The notes below the pieces were generated by a model. It made no database searches. It was not told the origin of the DNA and worked only from the letters and a program-made list of their open reading frames with translations. Shown one piece after another: positions 35,063 through 47,700 of a stretch of 64,000 bases of DNA. The position numbers and the translations under genes are program-made. Source of the DNA: Phycomyces blakesleeanus NRRL 1555(-) (Eukaryota > Mucoromycota > Mucoromycetes > Mucorales > Phycomycetaceae). Numbering within the stretch: position 1 is the stretch's first letter; each line of letters opens with the position of its first letter. The DNA lies in NCBI RefSeq assembly GCF_001638985.1, contig NW_017265145.1, positions 558,001 to 622,000 of the forward strand, given 5' to 3'.

Positions 35063-36759
35063 TTAGGAAAGGACATTAGAGACGCCTGTCACGGGATTGT
35101 ATGGTTGAAGATGATTGATCCAGTCAACAATAGGCTCAGATAATCTACGTAGAGTCTAAGAATAATAACAACAAATTAGATCAAAAGACATAAGAAAGTC
35201 AAGAAATTGTTAAGCTTTACCTCTTCTTCATTAAAAATCTTGCTGTGGACAGGATGTGAATGCCGTCTCTCGACTGGCAAGGAATCAAAACTGCGCTGTG
35301 GCTGGAACGATGTGTCGAGAAATGGCATTGCTCCTGATTGACTATTCCACACACTATCGGGACGGACATCACTACCAGAAGATGCTTGGGCTGGAAGGGT
35401 CTGGATCCAGCTATCAATCGAATTCGCACCGTAGTATTCATTGGCTTTGGCAGTTTCACCGAGATGGGTCTCATTGAAAAGACTGTTGATGTAGACAAGT
35501 GGATCTGAAGGGTTAGTCTGCTCCCCGAACAATTCCTGATCCTGAACAGGATACTCAAAGCTTGACAGGTCCAGGGGTTGATCAAGGTGTTTGTGTTTCT
35601 GGGAGTCAGACAATGTTGATAGTATCAAAGGCTGATCCATTACTGTCGACAAAGACACTACTCCTCCTACCAAATCTTGCTGTGGTTGAGTGTTAAAGAC
35701 ATCAACATAGCAAGATGGCTGATAGGGTGTCAATGGGGTCATCAATAGTTGCTGATTCTCAAATAAACCATCACCATTCTTTCCGTGCACACTGTATTCC
35801 TCATCATCTTCTTCATCATCATCACCAATGATTGTCGCACAGTCACTGTAGGGTTGCAGAGACAAGGGTCTTTCAATTGAGCTCTGGGGTGGAGTGTAGG
35901 CCGATTGAGAGGGCAGATAGCCCTGACCTTCGGCACCGACAGGAGAACCTCTTGATGGCGAATAGTGCGAGAGATCATTGATGGATGAAGATACTGAAAT
36001 AGTCAAGTGCGATGCTCCACTGTGTTCCCTTTTAAGGGGCACGGCATAGGGTGGTGAGAACACATGGTGAGATTCTGTTTTGCTTTGCTCTCTGGACACA
36101 TGGCTAGTACTTCTCAGGTGGTGTCGACGGTCCTGCTGTTGTTTCTGAAGCTTAGCCTTTGCACGGCGGTTCTGGAACCAGACCTGAACACCGCGAGGAG
36201 TCATGGAGAGTTGCTGAGCAAGCCAGCGACGAAGTGGTCCATTGGGTTTGGGAGTCTCCGAGAAAGTCTTTTCGAGCATCTTGAACTGAGAGCGTGATGT
36301 CCGTCTGCGATGCTTGATTTCAAATGGATCATAAAAAGCCGGTCTGAAGACATTCTGGTGGTGGTGTTCATGATGGTCATGGTGATGGCGGTGAGGAAGT
36401 TCTGATTCATTCGCACCTCCGAACAGAGACTCTCTAGAAGAATGAAGGTTGTGTTGATCGCAGTCGCACACTGGAGCATAAATGTTATCGCAATCACCCG
36501 ACCCGTACTCGAGTGCAGATCCTTCTTCATATACCGGATATCCATAAAGATGGGCTTCGGGCGTATATGGCGAATAAGGTGATGCAGCAGCAAGAAACCG
36601 AGGCTGCCATTCGTTTGGATGGGTGTAGTTCGAGAAAGGTATCGGGTAGACCGAGTTAGCACTTTCTGGACTATCTTGGCATTGTTTTCGACAGTTCATA
36701 TCATCGCAGTAGCAGCTTATGTCGTTGTTAAGATTGTCGTGATAAGTAGTTGATTGCAT
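35063..36759 (-). CDS. Homeodomain transcription factor
   Basis: Two exons (36759-35221 and 35155-35063) give 543 residues. The homeodomain spans about residues 149-208: KHRRRTSRSQFKMLEKTF, then LAQQLSMTPRGVQVWFQN and RRAKAK. The recognition helix with W-F-x-N-R-R is intact, so DNA binding is expected. It is a typical 60-residue non-TALE domain, like the fungal homeodomain regulators of conidiation and fruiting (Hox/Hom type), although I cannot assign the exact orthologue. A His-rich segment (about 123-134) precedes it. The C-terminal part is Ser/Pro-rich with an acidic DDDEEDDEEY patch, likely for activation. The second exon adds TLRRLSEPIVDWINHLQ, an amphipathic helix-like end. The gene has an unusually long 3.8-kb upstream region. 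Confidence 0.85.
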
Positions 36760-37033
36760 TATATGTTATTGTTGTTTTTCTTGGGATTTTTATTGTTGTT
36801 ATTGTTGTTGACGGTGCTTTTATTTGAAAATGGCGCGTTGATCTTGTTTATCTGTTATGATAATTATAATAAAAAGTGTGGATGTGATGGGTTGGTTTAC
36901 TGACAGGATAGAATGAATATTGTGGACGTAGATTTCATAAATATTATTTCTGGATAAGCCTTTGATATGCTTTGCATATGAAACGAGGTATAAATATATC
37001 TAGTCTTCGTTATCGTGTGTAGGTGTAATTGTG

Positions 37034-37035
<2 letters not shown>

Positions 37036-37074
<39 letters not shown>
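37036..37074. repeat. (TA)n microsatellite
   Basis: About 19 TA units lie roughly 280 bp upstream of the homeodomain start codon. Confidence 0.9.
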
Positions 37075-37080
<6 letters not shown>

Positions 37081-39666
37081 GTATATGTATGTAAGTTTGA
37101 GTAAAATGTAAAAAAAAGGGTACAAGAGGAGTTACGAGTATACAGGGTAGGAATATTATATGCCTATATATAGAGCACGCTGTTGTATCTAGTCGGTTGT
37201 ATGAAGGAAGAATGTATCTTAAATGGAGGGGGGGAGCTTTTTTTTTCTAGGTTTAAGTAAAGGAGTAAGTATGGTATAAATAGCTATAATAGCAGTTGAA
37301 AGATCGAAAGAAACGTATAATTCATAGTTTGATTTATGAGAAGCAAAAAAGAATATGAAAGATAGATATTATCAGGTGGATTTATGAGGAGATCAGTGAA
37401 CCACGAGTATATAGAGACTGCACAAATAACAAAAACAAAAATGCAGCTTGGAAATAGTCAGGAAAATACCAAAAGATATAGATGTATAAATATAAATATA
37501 AAAATAAAAAATGTATAAAGACGAAAGGGTGATTACTATGCAAGAAAGGAATGCTAATGTTAGAAATAACAAGGGAACTGTAGAAAGTAAAAGAGAAAGA
37601 ATAGAAAGGAGGGATCTGGGGGTTAAAGGCTAAGGATCGGAGGAAGGAGGAGGGGGGCATTTCTTTTCTTTTCTTTTTCTTTTTTTTTGTTTTTGTCTTG
37701 CTGGGAGCGATGGTCTTCGCTTGGGGGGAATGTCGATTCGGTTATGATGAAGTAGAGCGGGGAGACATCCCATTCGACGACAACCTCATCCTCATAAAGA
37801 GGTTCCCAAAAAGGGGTTGTATGTGTGTGGAAAAGTTAGGAGAAAATAGGGTGGCAATTGTTGAATGAAAAAAGAAAAAAGATATGCTTCTCAGGTTCAT
37901 CTCAAGGTTACAAGGGTAAAGCAAGTACTATGTATTCAAGCTTATAATGCTGTACTTTTCCGACCATTCACAGGTTTCATTCCTATACCGGCCTTTTTGG
38001 TTAACATGGCGACTTTATTAAGTAGATCACAACCTCTCTAACCACCGGCCCTTGCTTCCTTTTGAAAGATTTGTTCCCGGAGGACCAACGGATAGGTTAG
38101 CTCCCACACCCTTCACCCTTTACATTTGTTTTTATCTACAGACAGGGTATCTAACAGCGTGTGTATCTAAATCAGGTAAGCACATTTGGAGCTCATATAG
38201 CAGAACTTTAATGAATATAATGAGCGAGAAAATAAAGAGAGGAAATGAAGGACAAAAAATTGGGATATAGGAGTTGGTATTACTTGCAAATAAATGAATA
38301 CCAAAATAAAATATATAAAAAAAAATCCCAAAAGCGATTCTACCTACAGTCGGACACACTGTAAATTGTATTTCACCAAGTCAGATCTTAGGGCCTCCTG
38401 CATTTTATTTTACCTTGCACAAAGACAATATAGCTAACTGTTATGTCCGGTTGATAAGACAAACGAAAAAGAAGGGGAGATTTCAAGATATCAAAATCAA
38501 AGATATTTTATTTTATTTTTTCATTAACTGATTAAGATGAATATAGTAGTAAACCAAAAAAGCAGGAGATTTTATACATACACACACACATATATATATA
38601 TAGAAATGCTTTTGTTGTGTGTGTAGTTTGTATATGACAGATGTCGAGAATATGGAGTTTATTCGGAGGTTCTTGAAAGGAGGAGAGGGGAGGGGGTGAA
38701 GAAGAATGAAATAGATACAAGAGTTGTCCATTGTCAACAAGAAATATTATGACTAAAGTTATACGCTTTCTAGATCCATCGGTTTATCTTATTTTATACT
38801 TGCTTCAATTCTTGATTAATGCAACTTGTCTTTATAACACATATTTTCTGCTGGTATGGATTTACCCTTATTCATGTATATGTTGACTACTTTTCGAGAA
38901 AGAAAGCACTCTTTTTATGCCATTTGATATAATCCATTCGTCCCTAAAATTCTCCGTTTTGCTTTAGACACTTGTGTGTATGTATTGGAAAAAGTCTATC
39001 TATTTGTTTATTTGGGGTCTAAAGTGCAGTCTAATTATGATACCGGGTCTGTGGTGTTAAAGGAGACTGAGTATATTTGAAAGGCAGCCTACAGCTTTTC
39101 ATTTTCACCTTTTCAATACCTAAGAAGTATATTGGTTCTCGTTTTGGAGCCATTAAAGCCTATTCATTTCGTCAGGATACTTGGGTATTTCAATTCTGAT
39201 TATTTCTCTTTTTTGTTGTTTTTCACTGATAAATTCCGGCATTTGGTTTATTGCGTTTATACAACTAACCAAGCGACAACTGTCAAGATATCATGAAATC
39301 CAAACCATTCAAAATTAATAAAGGGAGAAATTCTGACAGTCGAATATCATTTCTCGCCTTTGACATGCAAATTTGTGTATATATATATAGTGAATTTTAT
39401 GGTTTATTAATTATAACAAAAAAAAGAGAGAGCAAGATCAGTGTAATAAATCATTAGAAATGTTATTTATACACATGCCTAGCTCTAAATTTCACTGTTC
39501 AAGAAATCCTCAAATATGTTTGTAAATTCACAAGATGTACCTACACATGCCTTCTTTTCCTTCTTCTTTTTTTCACAAAAGACTCTTGGCTATTTGCTTG
39601 CTCATTTATTTATTTTGCAGTGATAGTATTGTGAATAGAAATTCTGATCAAATAAGTATAATAAAG

Positions 39667-39670
<4 letters not shown>

Positions 39671-39701
<31 letters not shown>
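39671..39701. repeat. (TA)n microsatellite
   Basis: About 15 TA units in intergenic DNA. Confidence 0.9.
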
Positions 39702-39704
<3 letters not shown>

Positions 39705-39859
39705 GAATTAAAAAAAATCTAATATTTCGCGCCTTTTCGTTAATTTTAAATAAATACATGTATACATATGTTTGTATGTATATATCTCCATCTTGGGTCT
39801 GGACTAGATTCTCTCTGTGCTTTCTTTATCTATTGTGTATCATCATTGAGTCAAGTATA

Positions 39860-40292
39860 TCATTCCCCTGATGAGATCTTGAAGTAACCAAAGGGGGTAG
39901 TAAGATCATCTTTGTAGCTCATGTAAAATGAACAGGGGCGTTTCCTAATTTTCCTTTTGGTCTTCCCTGCAGATACTTTTTTTTCCTGAAGAATGGATAA
40001 TAATTCTATTGGCAATTCTAATATATATATATATATCCCCTTAATAATCCCTTGTCTATCCCTTCATATGGCTTTCTCAGTCTTTTTATGACAATCCTTA
40101 TCAAGGTACTTGAGAAATAATAAAACAAAACAACAACAAAAATACCCCTTGTACCTATACGACAGTAGCAACCTTTTCTTTTTTTTTTAAAAAAAAAAAG
40201 GATGCCCTCGGATTAAATCCAAAAACCATTTGAATCAGGTACACCCAACATCGTAGAACATAATCCGTATCATTCCATTTTCTTTTTCTTGC
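39860..40292 (-). pseudogene. Possible degraded coding remnant
   Basis: Two minus-strand segments read like protein but do not form one frame. At about 40292-40199 translation gives KWNDTDYVLRCWVYLIQMVF followed by GFNPRA. At 40018-39860 a 52-residue open stretch runs from ELPIELLSILQEKK through KRKIRKRPCSFYMSYKDDL and FGYFKISSGE to a TGA stop. Between them are homopolymers, a TA run and stops. Such low-repeat, amino-acid-balanced stretches are unlike the surrounding intergenic DNA. I could not assign a family. They may be pieces of a dead gene or mobile element, or exons of an unrecognised spliced gene downstream of eIF3a. Confidence 0.35.
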
Positions 40293-40604
40293 TTTACTTA
40301 CAATGCCATTTTTTTTATCTAACCAAAGCTTCTTGGTTTGGTGAATACCACTCCCTTTTTAAGAAAGAAAGAAAGAAAAAAACAACAACAACCCCCTTTA
40401 CTTGGTTCCCTCCTCCCACTTCAAGAAAAATCACTTAATATCGCTGAATTTAGTATTAATGATCGGTCATGTATTTTGGTTTTGAATGAAATGAATGTTT
40501 TGTTGTGAATTATTATAAAAATGCTTTATTCCTTAGTCTGTAAAGTCAAGTGGCGCGTGTAGGCTTTTTAAAGTATGTGGTCTTACCTACACATAAACTT
40601 CCAC

Positions 40605-43600
40605 TTATTGACCTCTACGGCGCCAGACATCTTCTCTAGGTGCATCGGAACCAGCGGATTGACCGGCAGTTCTGCGAGATGGTGGCACATAGGCTCCACC
40701 ACTTCTGGGAAGAGGCGAACCGGAACCAGCGCCAGAGCCAGACCCAGAGCCAGAATCACCAGAAGGACGGGAACCTCCACGGCGCCAGACATCTTCTTTG
40801 GGTGCCTCGGAGCTAGCAGTCTGGCCAGTAGTTCTGCGAGATGGTGGTACATATGCTCCACCACTTCTGGGAAGAGGCGAACCGGAACCTCTTGCACCAG
40901 GAGAAACGTATGTGGCTCCAACAGGCTTGGAGGCCAATTTACGCTCAATCTCAGCTTCCTTTTCAGCCTGTTTGCGAGCAATCTCATCGCGCTTCTTGGC
41001 AAACTCTTCCTCCTCCTCTCTAGCCTTGGCAAGACGGGCCTGCTTCTCGGCCTCCTTCTTTTCATTTTCAGCACGAAGTCTCTCCTCCTCTTCTTCTCTT
41101 CTAAGACGCTCAGCCTCTTCAGCCTTGCGAGCCTTAGCGATCTCCTCCTTTGTAGCGCGGTAAAGGGCAATTCTTTCCTTCTTCTCCTTTTCGATAATAG
41201 CTTCGATCTCACGACGCTGGGCATCGATAGCCTCTCTATGTTCGGACTCGAGCCTCTGCTTGTATGTCGTGTAATCACCCAAAATGCGGTTGAGACGCTT
41301 CTTGAGTTCCATACCCTTTGCATGTTGTGTCTTGGCAGCAATAAGCTCGGCCTTGCGAGCAGCCTCATAGTAGGCCAGATCAGCCTTCTGCTGCTTCTCG
41401 TAATCCTTGTGGAGCAGGGGAATCTCTTCCTTGCGGAAGGCACGCTCAGTATGATCAAGACGCTTGTTAATGCTCTTGAGACGGTCATTCATCTCGCGCT
41501 GCTCAGTCTGAAGTCTGGAGACCTTAAGATCGAGAAGAGCCTTGACGTCAGAACCCTCGATTTCCTCGGGCTTCAGCTCAAGACCGGTCTTGAGACTGAT
41601 TTCCTCAGCAATACGCTTAGCCTGATCACGCTGGATCTCTTCCTTGACGCGCTGGAGACGCTCGTCCTCGCGACGACGGAGCTCTTCCTCGACACGCTTC
41701 TTTTCAGCATCAGCCTTCTTCTGTGCTGCTGCTGCCTTTTCTTGTGCGGCGATCTTCTCAAGACGAGCAAGTTCTGTCTCAACAACCTCCTTGCGGTGCT
41801 CGATAGTGTTCTTTCTGGCAAGAGTCTCCTGGTGTTCCTTCTCGGCACCAGAAATGGCACGCTCGACAGCTTCCTGCTTGGATTTGATTGCTGCCTCCTT
41901 AATAGAGGGGTCAATCATTTGAACAACAGCATGCAGGCTCACACCAAGACGGGAGAGCTGAGTGCGCATGAGGTCAGAGGGCGAGGACTGAAGCTGCTTG
42001 CCCTCAGTAACGGTGCTCTTTGGTGAGGCGAAAAGATCGGTCTCGAAGATCAAACTCTGGGAAACGTGGTCGATGCGAATGTTCAATTCTCCACGCTTGC
42101 AGCCGTTCATGATGAACTTTTCGATGGTGGCAGCATCATAGTTGTAAGGAGAGGGGAAGGATGCGAGCTTAAGAACAAAGTCAAGCTTTACGGTGGTATA
42201 GACTTGGGAGAGCTGCTGCAAAAGACGTGTGAGGATGACTTGGTGAAGGGGACGGACGTATTTGACAAGTTCGGGGTCCTCGGAGAGCTTCGTCATAATG
42301 GGGTTGATCTTTTTGCAGATCGACAAGGGGTGGAACTGGACCTCGAGGATGTTATAAAGGTCACGGATCTCAGGGCGAACACGGGCCAAAATATTCTTGT
42401 TCAAGGCCTCCTTCAAGAGACCTGTGCGTGTGGGGTGTTGGGGAAGACCCATCAACATCGACAGACGGTTGAGCTTCAACATGCGGTGTTCATCAGCCTC
42501 GACGTATCCAGGACGGGTCTTGGTGGTAGTAATGATAGGAATGGCAAGAGCAGAAAGAAGGACGACAGAAGCCATGCGTGACTGTTCATCGTCGGCCAAA
42601 TTCTTGTTGATAGCTCTCTCGATTGTGGAGAACTTGTTCCAGGCGGCGGAATGGAAGAGGTAGTTCTCACTGACCATGAAGATCTTTGTGAGCTTGCTGT
42701 AGTAGTTTGCCATCATTGCGGGCTTGGGAGGGCGCTTGGAAGTGGTCAAGAGAGTGTAGATATCTTCGACTGACTTAAATGCCTCCTGCCACAACTCAAG
42801 TTCGACAGCGGCATTGAGTTGGTTGAAACGAACTTCGAGGTATTGCTGAAGAGTCTCGGGATCGTTAAGGTTGATTGAGTGGGGTTGATGAGAGTATTTG
42901 GAGACGTTCTGGAAATGGTTTCTCAAGATCTCGCAAAGGCGACGGAATTCGGTCTTGCGAGCGTAGGTCAAGCAGAAAGTGAAAGCGTTGTTTGAAACTG
43001 TGTGGTACAAGGTTTCGAGACGTGCGTTGTTACGAAGCAAGTCGAGAACGGTTCTGTAAACTTCCCACAAGAATTTCAACCAAGGTGTTACTACAGCACG
43101 ATCGGTTCTGTCCTTGTTCTGCTCGCCACTGACGGTGCTAAGCATGATAGATTCGGGAGTTTCAGATGCTTCGAGATCGTCAATAGATTCGACAGCAATA
43201 AGGTCAGCCTTGGCACGGGCCTCGGCAACCTTTTGCTCAGAGAGCTCGAGAAGCTTGTTGATGATGATCTGTGGCGTGCTTTAATTTTAGTAAATTTGTT
43301 GAATCGTACGTTGGATTATAACATCTCGTACCTCAATGCTGTTAACGCTGGTGTTTTGGGCAATGTTACGATATTGATGGAGACCTTCCTTGACCATGCG
43401 TCCCTGGCGAAGGTTAACACAGAGCTCAATGTACTTGAGCATCATTGGCTCCATGACATTAAGAGGGCTGCTGCGGGAACGCTTTGAGAGGATCACCTCA
43501 TTGAGGGCCTGCAATGCAGCGGCTTCCTGGCCTTGAGCAACGAGCTCTATAAATTATAATTAATTAATCCATCCATTGGCCATATATTTGAGGTTTTTGC

Positions 43601-43657
43601 GGTACCTTCGGCTCTCTTAAGAACATTATCAGGCTTTGCTGCGTAAAATGGAGCCAT
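40605..43657 (-). CDS. TIF32: Translation initiation factor eIF3 subunit a
   Basis: There are three exons (43657-43606, 43546-43332, 43268-40605), 976 residues. It starts MAPFYAAKPDNVLKRAEELV, the family's usual start. The N-terminal half (about 1-500) is the helical-repeat/PCI region with blocks such as VMEPMMLKYIELCVNLRQGR, AQNTSVNSIE and RIDHVSQSLIFETDLF, the last being the PCI winged-helix end. The C-terminal half is a very long charged coiled coil (Glu/Lys/Arg, about 540-890) that in yeast binds eIF3b, eIF3g and the 40S subunit. The tail contains a duplicated SGSPLPRSGGAYVPPSRRT unit followed by EDVWRR. eIF3a scaffolds eIF3 during scanning. The GC-richer, codon-biased sequence fits high expression and explains the long antisense open frames. 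The gene is divergent from the CH-kinase gene. Confidence 0.95.
40622..40889 (-). repeat. Tandem duplication in eIF3a C-terminal tail
   Basis: Two copies of a block of about 106 bp (40622-40727 and 40783-40889) encode nearly identical peptides beginning GSPLPRSGGAYVPPSRRT and ending EDVWRR. A Ser/Gly-rich spacer separates them. The nucleotide copies differ at scattered sites, many of them silent, so the duplication is not very recent or is under protein-level constraint. Confidence 0.85.
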
Positions 43658-44786
43658 AGTGTGTATGGATATGCTAGTTTAGACTTCTTTACGACACACT
43701 CAAAAGCAGTGTAGAATGGATGAAGAAAGGCGGATTGGGGAGGGGGTGCACGCCTTCCTCGGACTCCGATTGCCGGACCTCTACGTCAGAGACCGGCTAA
43801 CCATAGTGGAATAAAAAAAGAGAGATAAAAAAAGAAATCTGGTGCAAGTTTGCGCGTGCTTTGCATAATTATTCTTCAAAAAATTAAAGAACTTGAAATC
43901 TAAGCTAGCATGTTTTTTTGGGGTCTTTTGATTTGACAATTTTCCTTTTAAGAATAGCAAGTGTGATCACAACCAATATCAATCAATATAAAACAATGAA
44001 ACAAAATACAAAATAACTATGGTGATTAAGTAGTAAGTCTCCCGTATTAGAAGGAGAACCAACTATTTACTAGAGGAATTGTAAACTGAAAAAAAATTGT
44101 TTTCGTGGAATTTATTCCTTTAGTAACCATTGCAATGAATTAATTGTACAGGTGATTCTATGCACTGCATCTTCCAAGTGCTTCTTCTTTTCTTTTCTTT
44201 TCTTTTTTTTTGCATGCATCTGACGAGTAGTTAGCCTTATACTTCTTTAGGAGGTAAATTAAAGTGGATAGGTGGAGCATATACGTAGTTCTATGATATA
44301 CAAAGAGTTTTGCATTCTTTGACTATTCGAATAAATGTGCAATGGTCTGATAAATATATCGAATGCCAGCTTTGTTTCTGACGTGATGTGGGCAAAATGG
44401 GGGGAGGTTCAAATCAGAGGGAGTGAGGCCGATGCTGATCATAATGCCTCTCCCCTGATTCAAATAGTTTGCAGCTCTTAGAATGGCACAAACTCTCGAT
44501 TATAAGGAACCGTGGCGCCTTTGACCATCTTATGTTCCTTCTTCATCTTTTTCAGTGTTTGCTTTGTAAGACACCTTGATCTTTTTCTGGTTCCATGCTA
44601 CTGGATTAATATTTCCTTAATATCCCGTGGCTAGTGTGATCCATTGATCCATTGATCCATTGATCTCGATCATATATAAATATAAATATAAATATAAATA
44701 TATATATAAATTAGTAAAAAAGCACAAATTAATTCCACAAACTGGAATAATCTTGCTCTTGTAAGCAATCTGATTGTTTTTCTGTC
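43658..44786. promoter_or_regulatory. Divergent promoter region, eIF3a / CH-kinase
   Basis: About 1.1 kb lie between divergent start codons. There is a GC-richer patch next to eIF3a (43730-43800, with CTACGTCAGAGACC), a TTCAAATCAG/CTGATTCAAA inverted pair at about 44409-44466, and a triple CCATTGAT direct repeat at 44640-44665 followed by an AT-rich tract. No coding sequence was seen. Confidence 0.45.
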
Positions 44787-47700
44787 ATGGCTGCAGCTTA
44801 TACGACACCTCGGTCGAAATGCAGTACCGACGTTGTATACGATAAATCACGACAAGAACAATTAAAGGAGGATGAAGACAAAGCAATAGCATTCTTAAAC
44901 ACCAGCCTAGGTCTATCAATCCGTAGTGGCGAACTACACACAAGTCTAAAAGACGGAGTTCATCTGTGCAAGTGAGTACTTATTTGTGTGTATGGGTGTT
45001 TGCTTTCAAATTGTATTATTAAGGAGTTAAGTAATTATTCGGGTCATTTCTTTATACTTGTTTTTTTTAAAGAAAAAAGCAGAGACTTTTCAAATTCTCT
45101 TACACTTTGATAAACGCCTCTTGTGATAATTGGCTACAAGATATGAATATTTGCTTATGATAGTTTGTAGATAATATTATCTAGAGTAAAATATCCCCCC
45201 AATTTCTTACTTTATCACTTTTAGTCTCATAAATAAGATTCGCCCTGGGATAGTGAAACATGTCGGTCAAAAAAACCTCTTGTTTGTCAAGGTAAGAATC
45301 ATCTCGTTGAAAGCGGAAATGGCCCAATAGTATTGTTGTTGTTTTCTAGGCTAATAAGGGTTTTCTTCTTCTTTTTCTTCTTCTTCGGCTAATTAGATGG
45401 ATAACATCACAAGCTTCTTGCAAGGGGCTCGTCAGGTACACCATCGCGTACTTTTAGAATAGAGATAAATTAATCGTATATTGACCACTCCAGCCCTTCC
45501 ACTTTCCTCTTTCTGTACTTACTAGTTAGGTCTTAATGAATTCCAGTTGTTTGGTACTGCGGATTTGCTAGAAGCCAAAGATATGGCTATGGTAATGAAT
45601 CCTTCCTTTTCAAACTGTCACTTGCCCTGCATTATAGTCCCTCGTACTCCTCTTTACATACTATAAGCGCCACACCTAACCCAACTGCTTGGACCACGAC
45701 GCCATACTCGGACACAAAACAAAAGAGAAAAACGAATATATACTTACCAAGGCCTTGTTGTTTTTTATATTTATTTATTCTCTTGTACATGCTATGTATA
45801 TTTATATTTATATATATATATATATATTAGGTTGTAACTACTTTGTTGAGTCTGGCACAGATCCATGCAAAGACAAATATAAATACAAACACATTGACAA
45901 AATTACCACCAATAAGTTCAGTACATGTGCAGAACTCTAACTCAGAAAAGGAGGGTTTCCCGAAAAAGGGTCTACCAGGAGATATGATGGCAGTAGATAA
46001 AGATGTACAGTCTATAAAATACGACCCTCATGCACCTACAATCAATGGCCCTACCTCGTACAGTACTCTATCCGGAAAGCGCCCTGAAGATAAAGAAACA
46101 AGTTATATAGACAAATCAACCGACTTCCAACCAAAACAAAACATGTTAAACTTAGCTTGTTCAGAAATACAGGGTGAGCCGCAGAAATTTCTTGCCACCC
46201 AAAGGCTATCTTGTTCTGTAAAGAAATAACAAGGATACTTATCCTCATATTCGTAATAGATTCAGAAGGAGAAAAATCGGACGATATAGCGGCATGGCCG
46301 TCTATCCACCTCGGATTTGCCCGTCCACCAAAATCGCCTCTACGGCCACCTTTCAAACCTAGCTCTCAACAGATAGTACGCTCAAAAAAAAGTCAAGATA
46401 ACTTGCTCCCGCCGGCCTATCGTCATTCGACAGATATTTCTCTCTTGACTAATTCCACCCAGGTTTATGAAAGTAGTATGAATAGCAGTATAAGCATGTT
46501 TCGATCATCATCAGCATCTTCCTGCTCTTCAATGTTTTCTTCTACTTCAACATCAACTTCTTCATTAAGAACGCCAATGACTTTATCTTCTGTCTCCAGT
46601 CGTGCCCAGGAATATCCAGCCGATTCAAGACCAGTAGAACACCATCCGGAAATTCTAGTACATGTCCGTCAACCATCTACAAGGCGACCAAGTCAACCTC
46701 GACGACAGAGTGTTACTATTCCACACAGAAGGGCAAGAGATGGCCAATCGTTAGACTATCCGCTTGAGGGAGACAATGCCGAGAGTTCGGCGAACACAGG
46801 GAGCCTTGGGCACAAGCTAGACCGCCAGTACCAGAGAACAATTGAGAACGTAAAAGACATGGACAAAGAACGAGAAAAGCTCGCGCTAAAGAACCAGGAT
46901 GGTTCAATTAATGCTCTCTATGTAAGATCCCAAAATCCCTGGTAAAAATTCAAAAAAAAAGTGACATTTGCTTAAAAAAAATCCCTTTCTTCTCCTTGTA
47001 GCAATTGGGAAACTGTATTGGAAAAGGACAGTTTGGATCAGTTTACAGGTAAGGCTGGGGCTTTATATTTGTCCCTACAGAGAATTGTATTTCTGCTTAC
47101 CTCTTGGATAAAAAAAAACTCATATTTACCGTGTTATTATCTATTAGGGGCCTTGATCTTACTACAGGCGAGATTGTAGCCGTTAAGAGGGTAAAGATTG
47201 TCAATGGCGAACTAGATCAAGAAGAAATCATGGCAAGTGGACTCACTATGAACTTTTTTTAAAGAAATACATACTCATCATGTACATTTCACCAGAAAGA
47301 AGTTAGTCTTCTCAAGGCTTTATCTCACACCAATGTTATTCAATACATTGGTTTTATCAAAACACAGAATCATATGAATATTATTCTCGAGTAAGTCCTT
47401 ACATTCACTATACAAATAAAAAAGACCTTTATTTAACAGTACTAACACTATCTTAACATTAGATATGCAGAAAATGGTTCTCTCATGTCTACTCTCAAGG
47501 CATTCGGTGCATTCCCTGAGAAGTTGGTGGCCTCGTTTTCTATCAAGTTATTGAATGGGCTAGAGTATCTGCACGCCAACGAGGTATTGCTTGCAACTAT
47601 TTTAAAAACAATGATTAGATACGTTGAAGATTTGTTTTAGCTACTAATAGTGGACTTTCTATGGTGTTTTTTTTTAATGAGTAGGTTGTTCATTGTGATC

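Larger units (their letters stand above)
36760..40604. other. Long intergenic region upstream of homeodomain gene
   Basis: 3.8 kb lie between the start of the homeodomain gene and the end of eIF3a. It contains TA runs (37036-37074, 39671-39701), TC-rich tracts and mostly unique AT-rich DNA. On the minus strand between about 39040 and 40340 there are short open stretches that read like protein (listed separately). The remainder may be regulatory for the homeodomain gene or its long leader. Confidence 0.55.

Noticed and set aside
38052..38270. A 72-residue plus-strand frame with a possible splice pair
   Set aside because: There is no family similarity, and the composition changes midway. It is not enough to call a gene.
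40575..42026. A 483-residue plus-strand open frame opposite eIF3a
   Set aside because: It is the antisense shadow of the codon-biased, Glu/Lys-rich eIF3a coiled coil. It is Leu/Ser-rich with no domain, while the minus strand is unmistakably eIF3a.
44320..44425. tRNA-like B-box (GGTTCAAATC) upstream of the CH-kinase gene
   Set aside because: No acceptor-stem pairing, no proper A-box at the right distance and no terminator-like T-run, so a tRNA cannot be supported.
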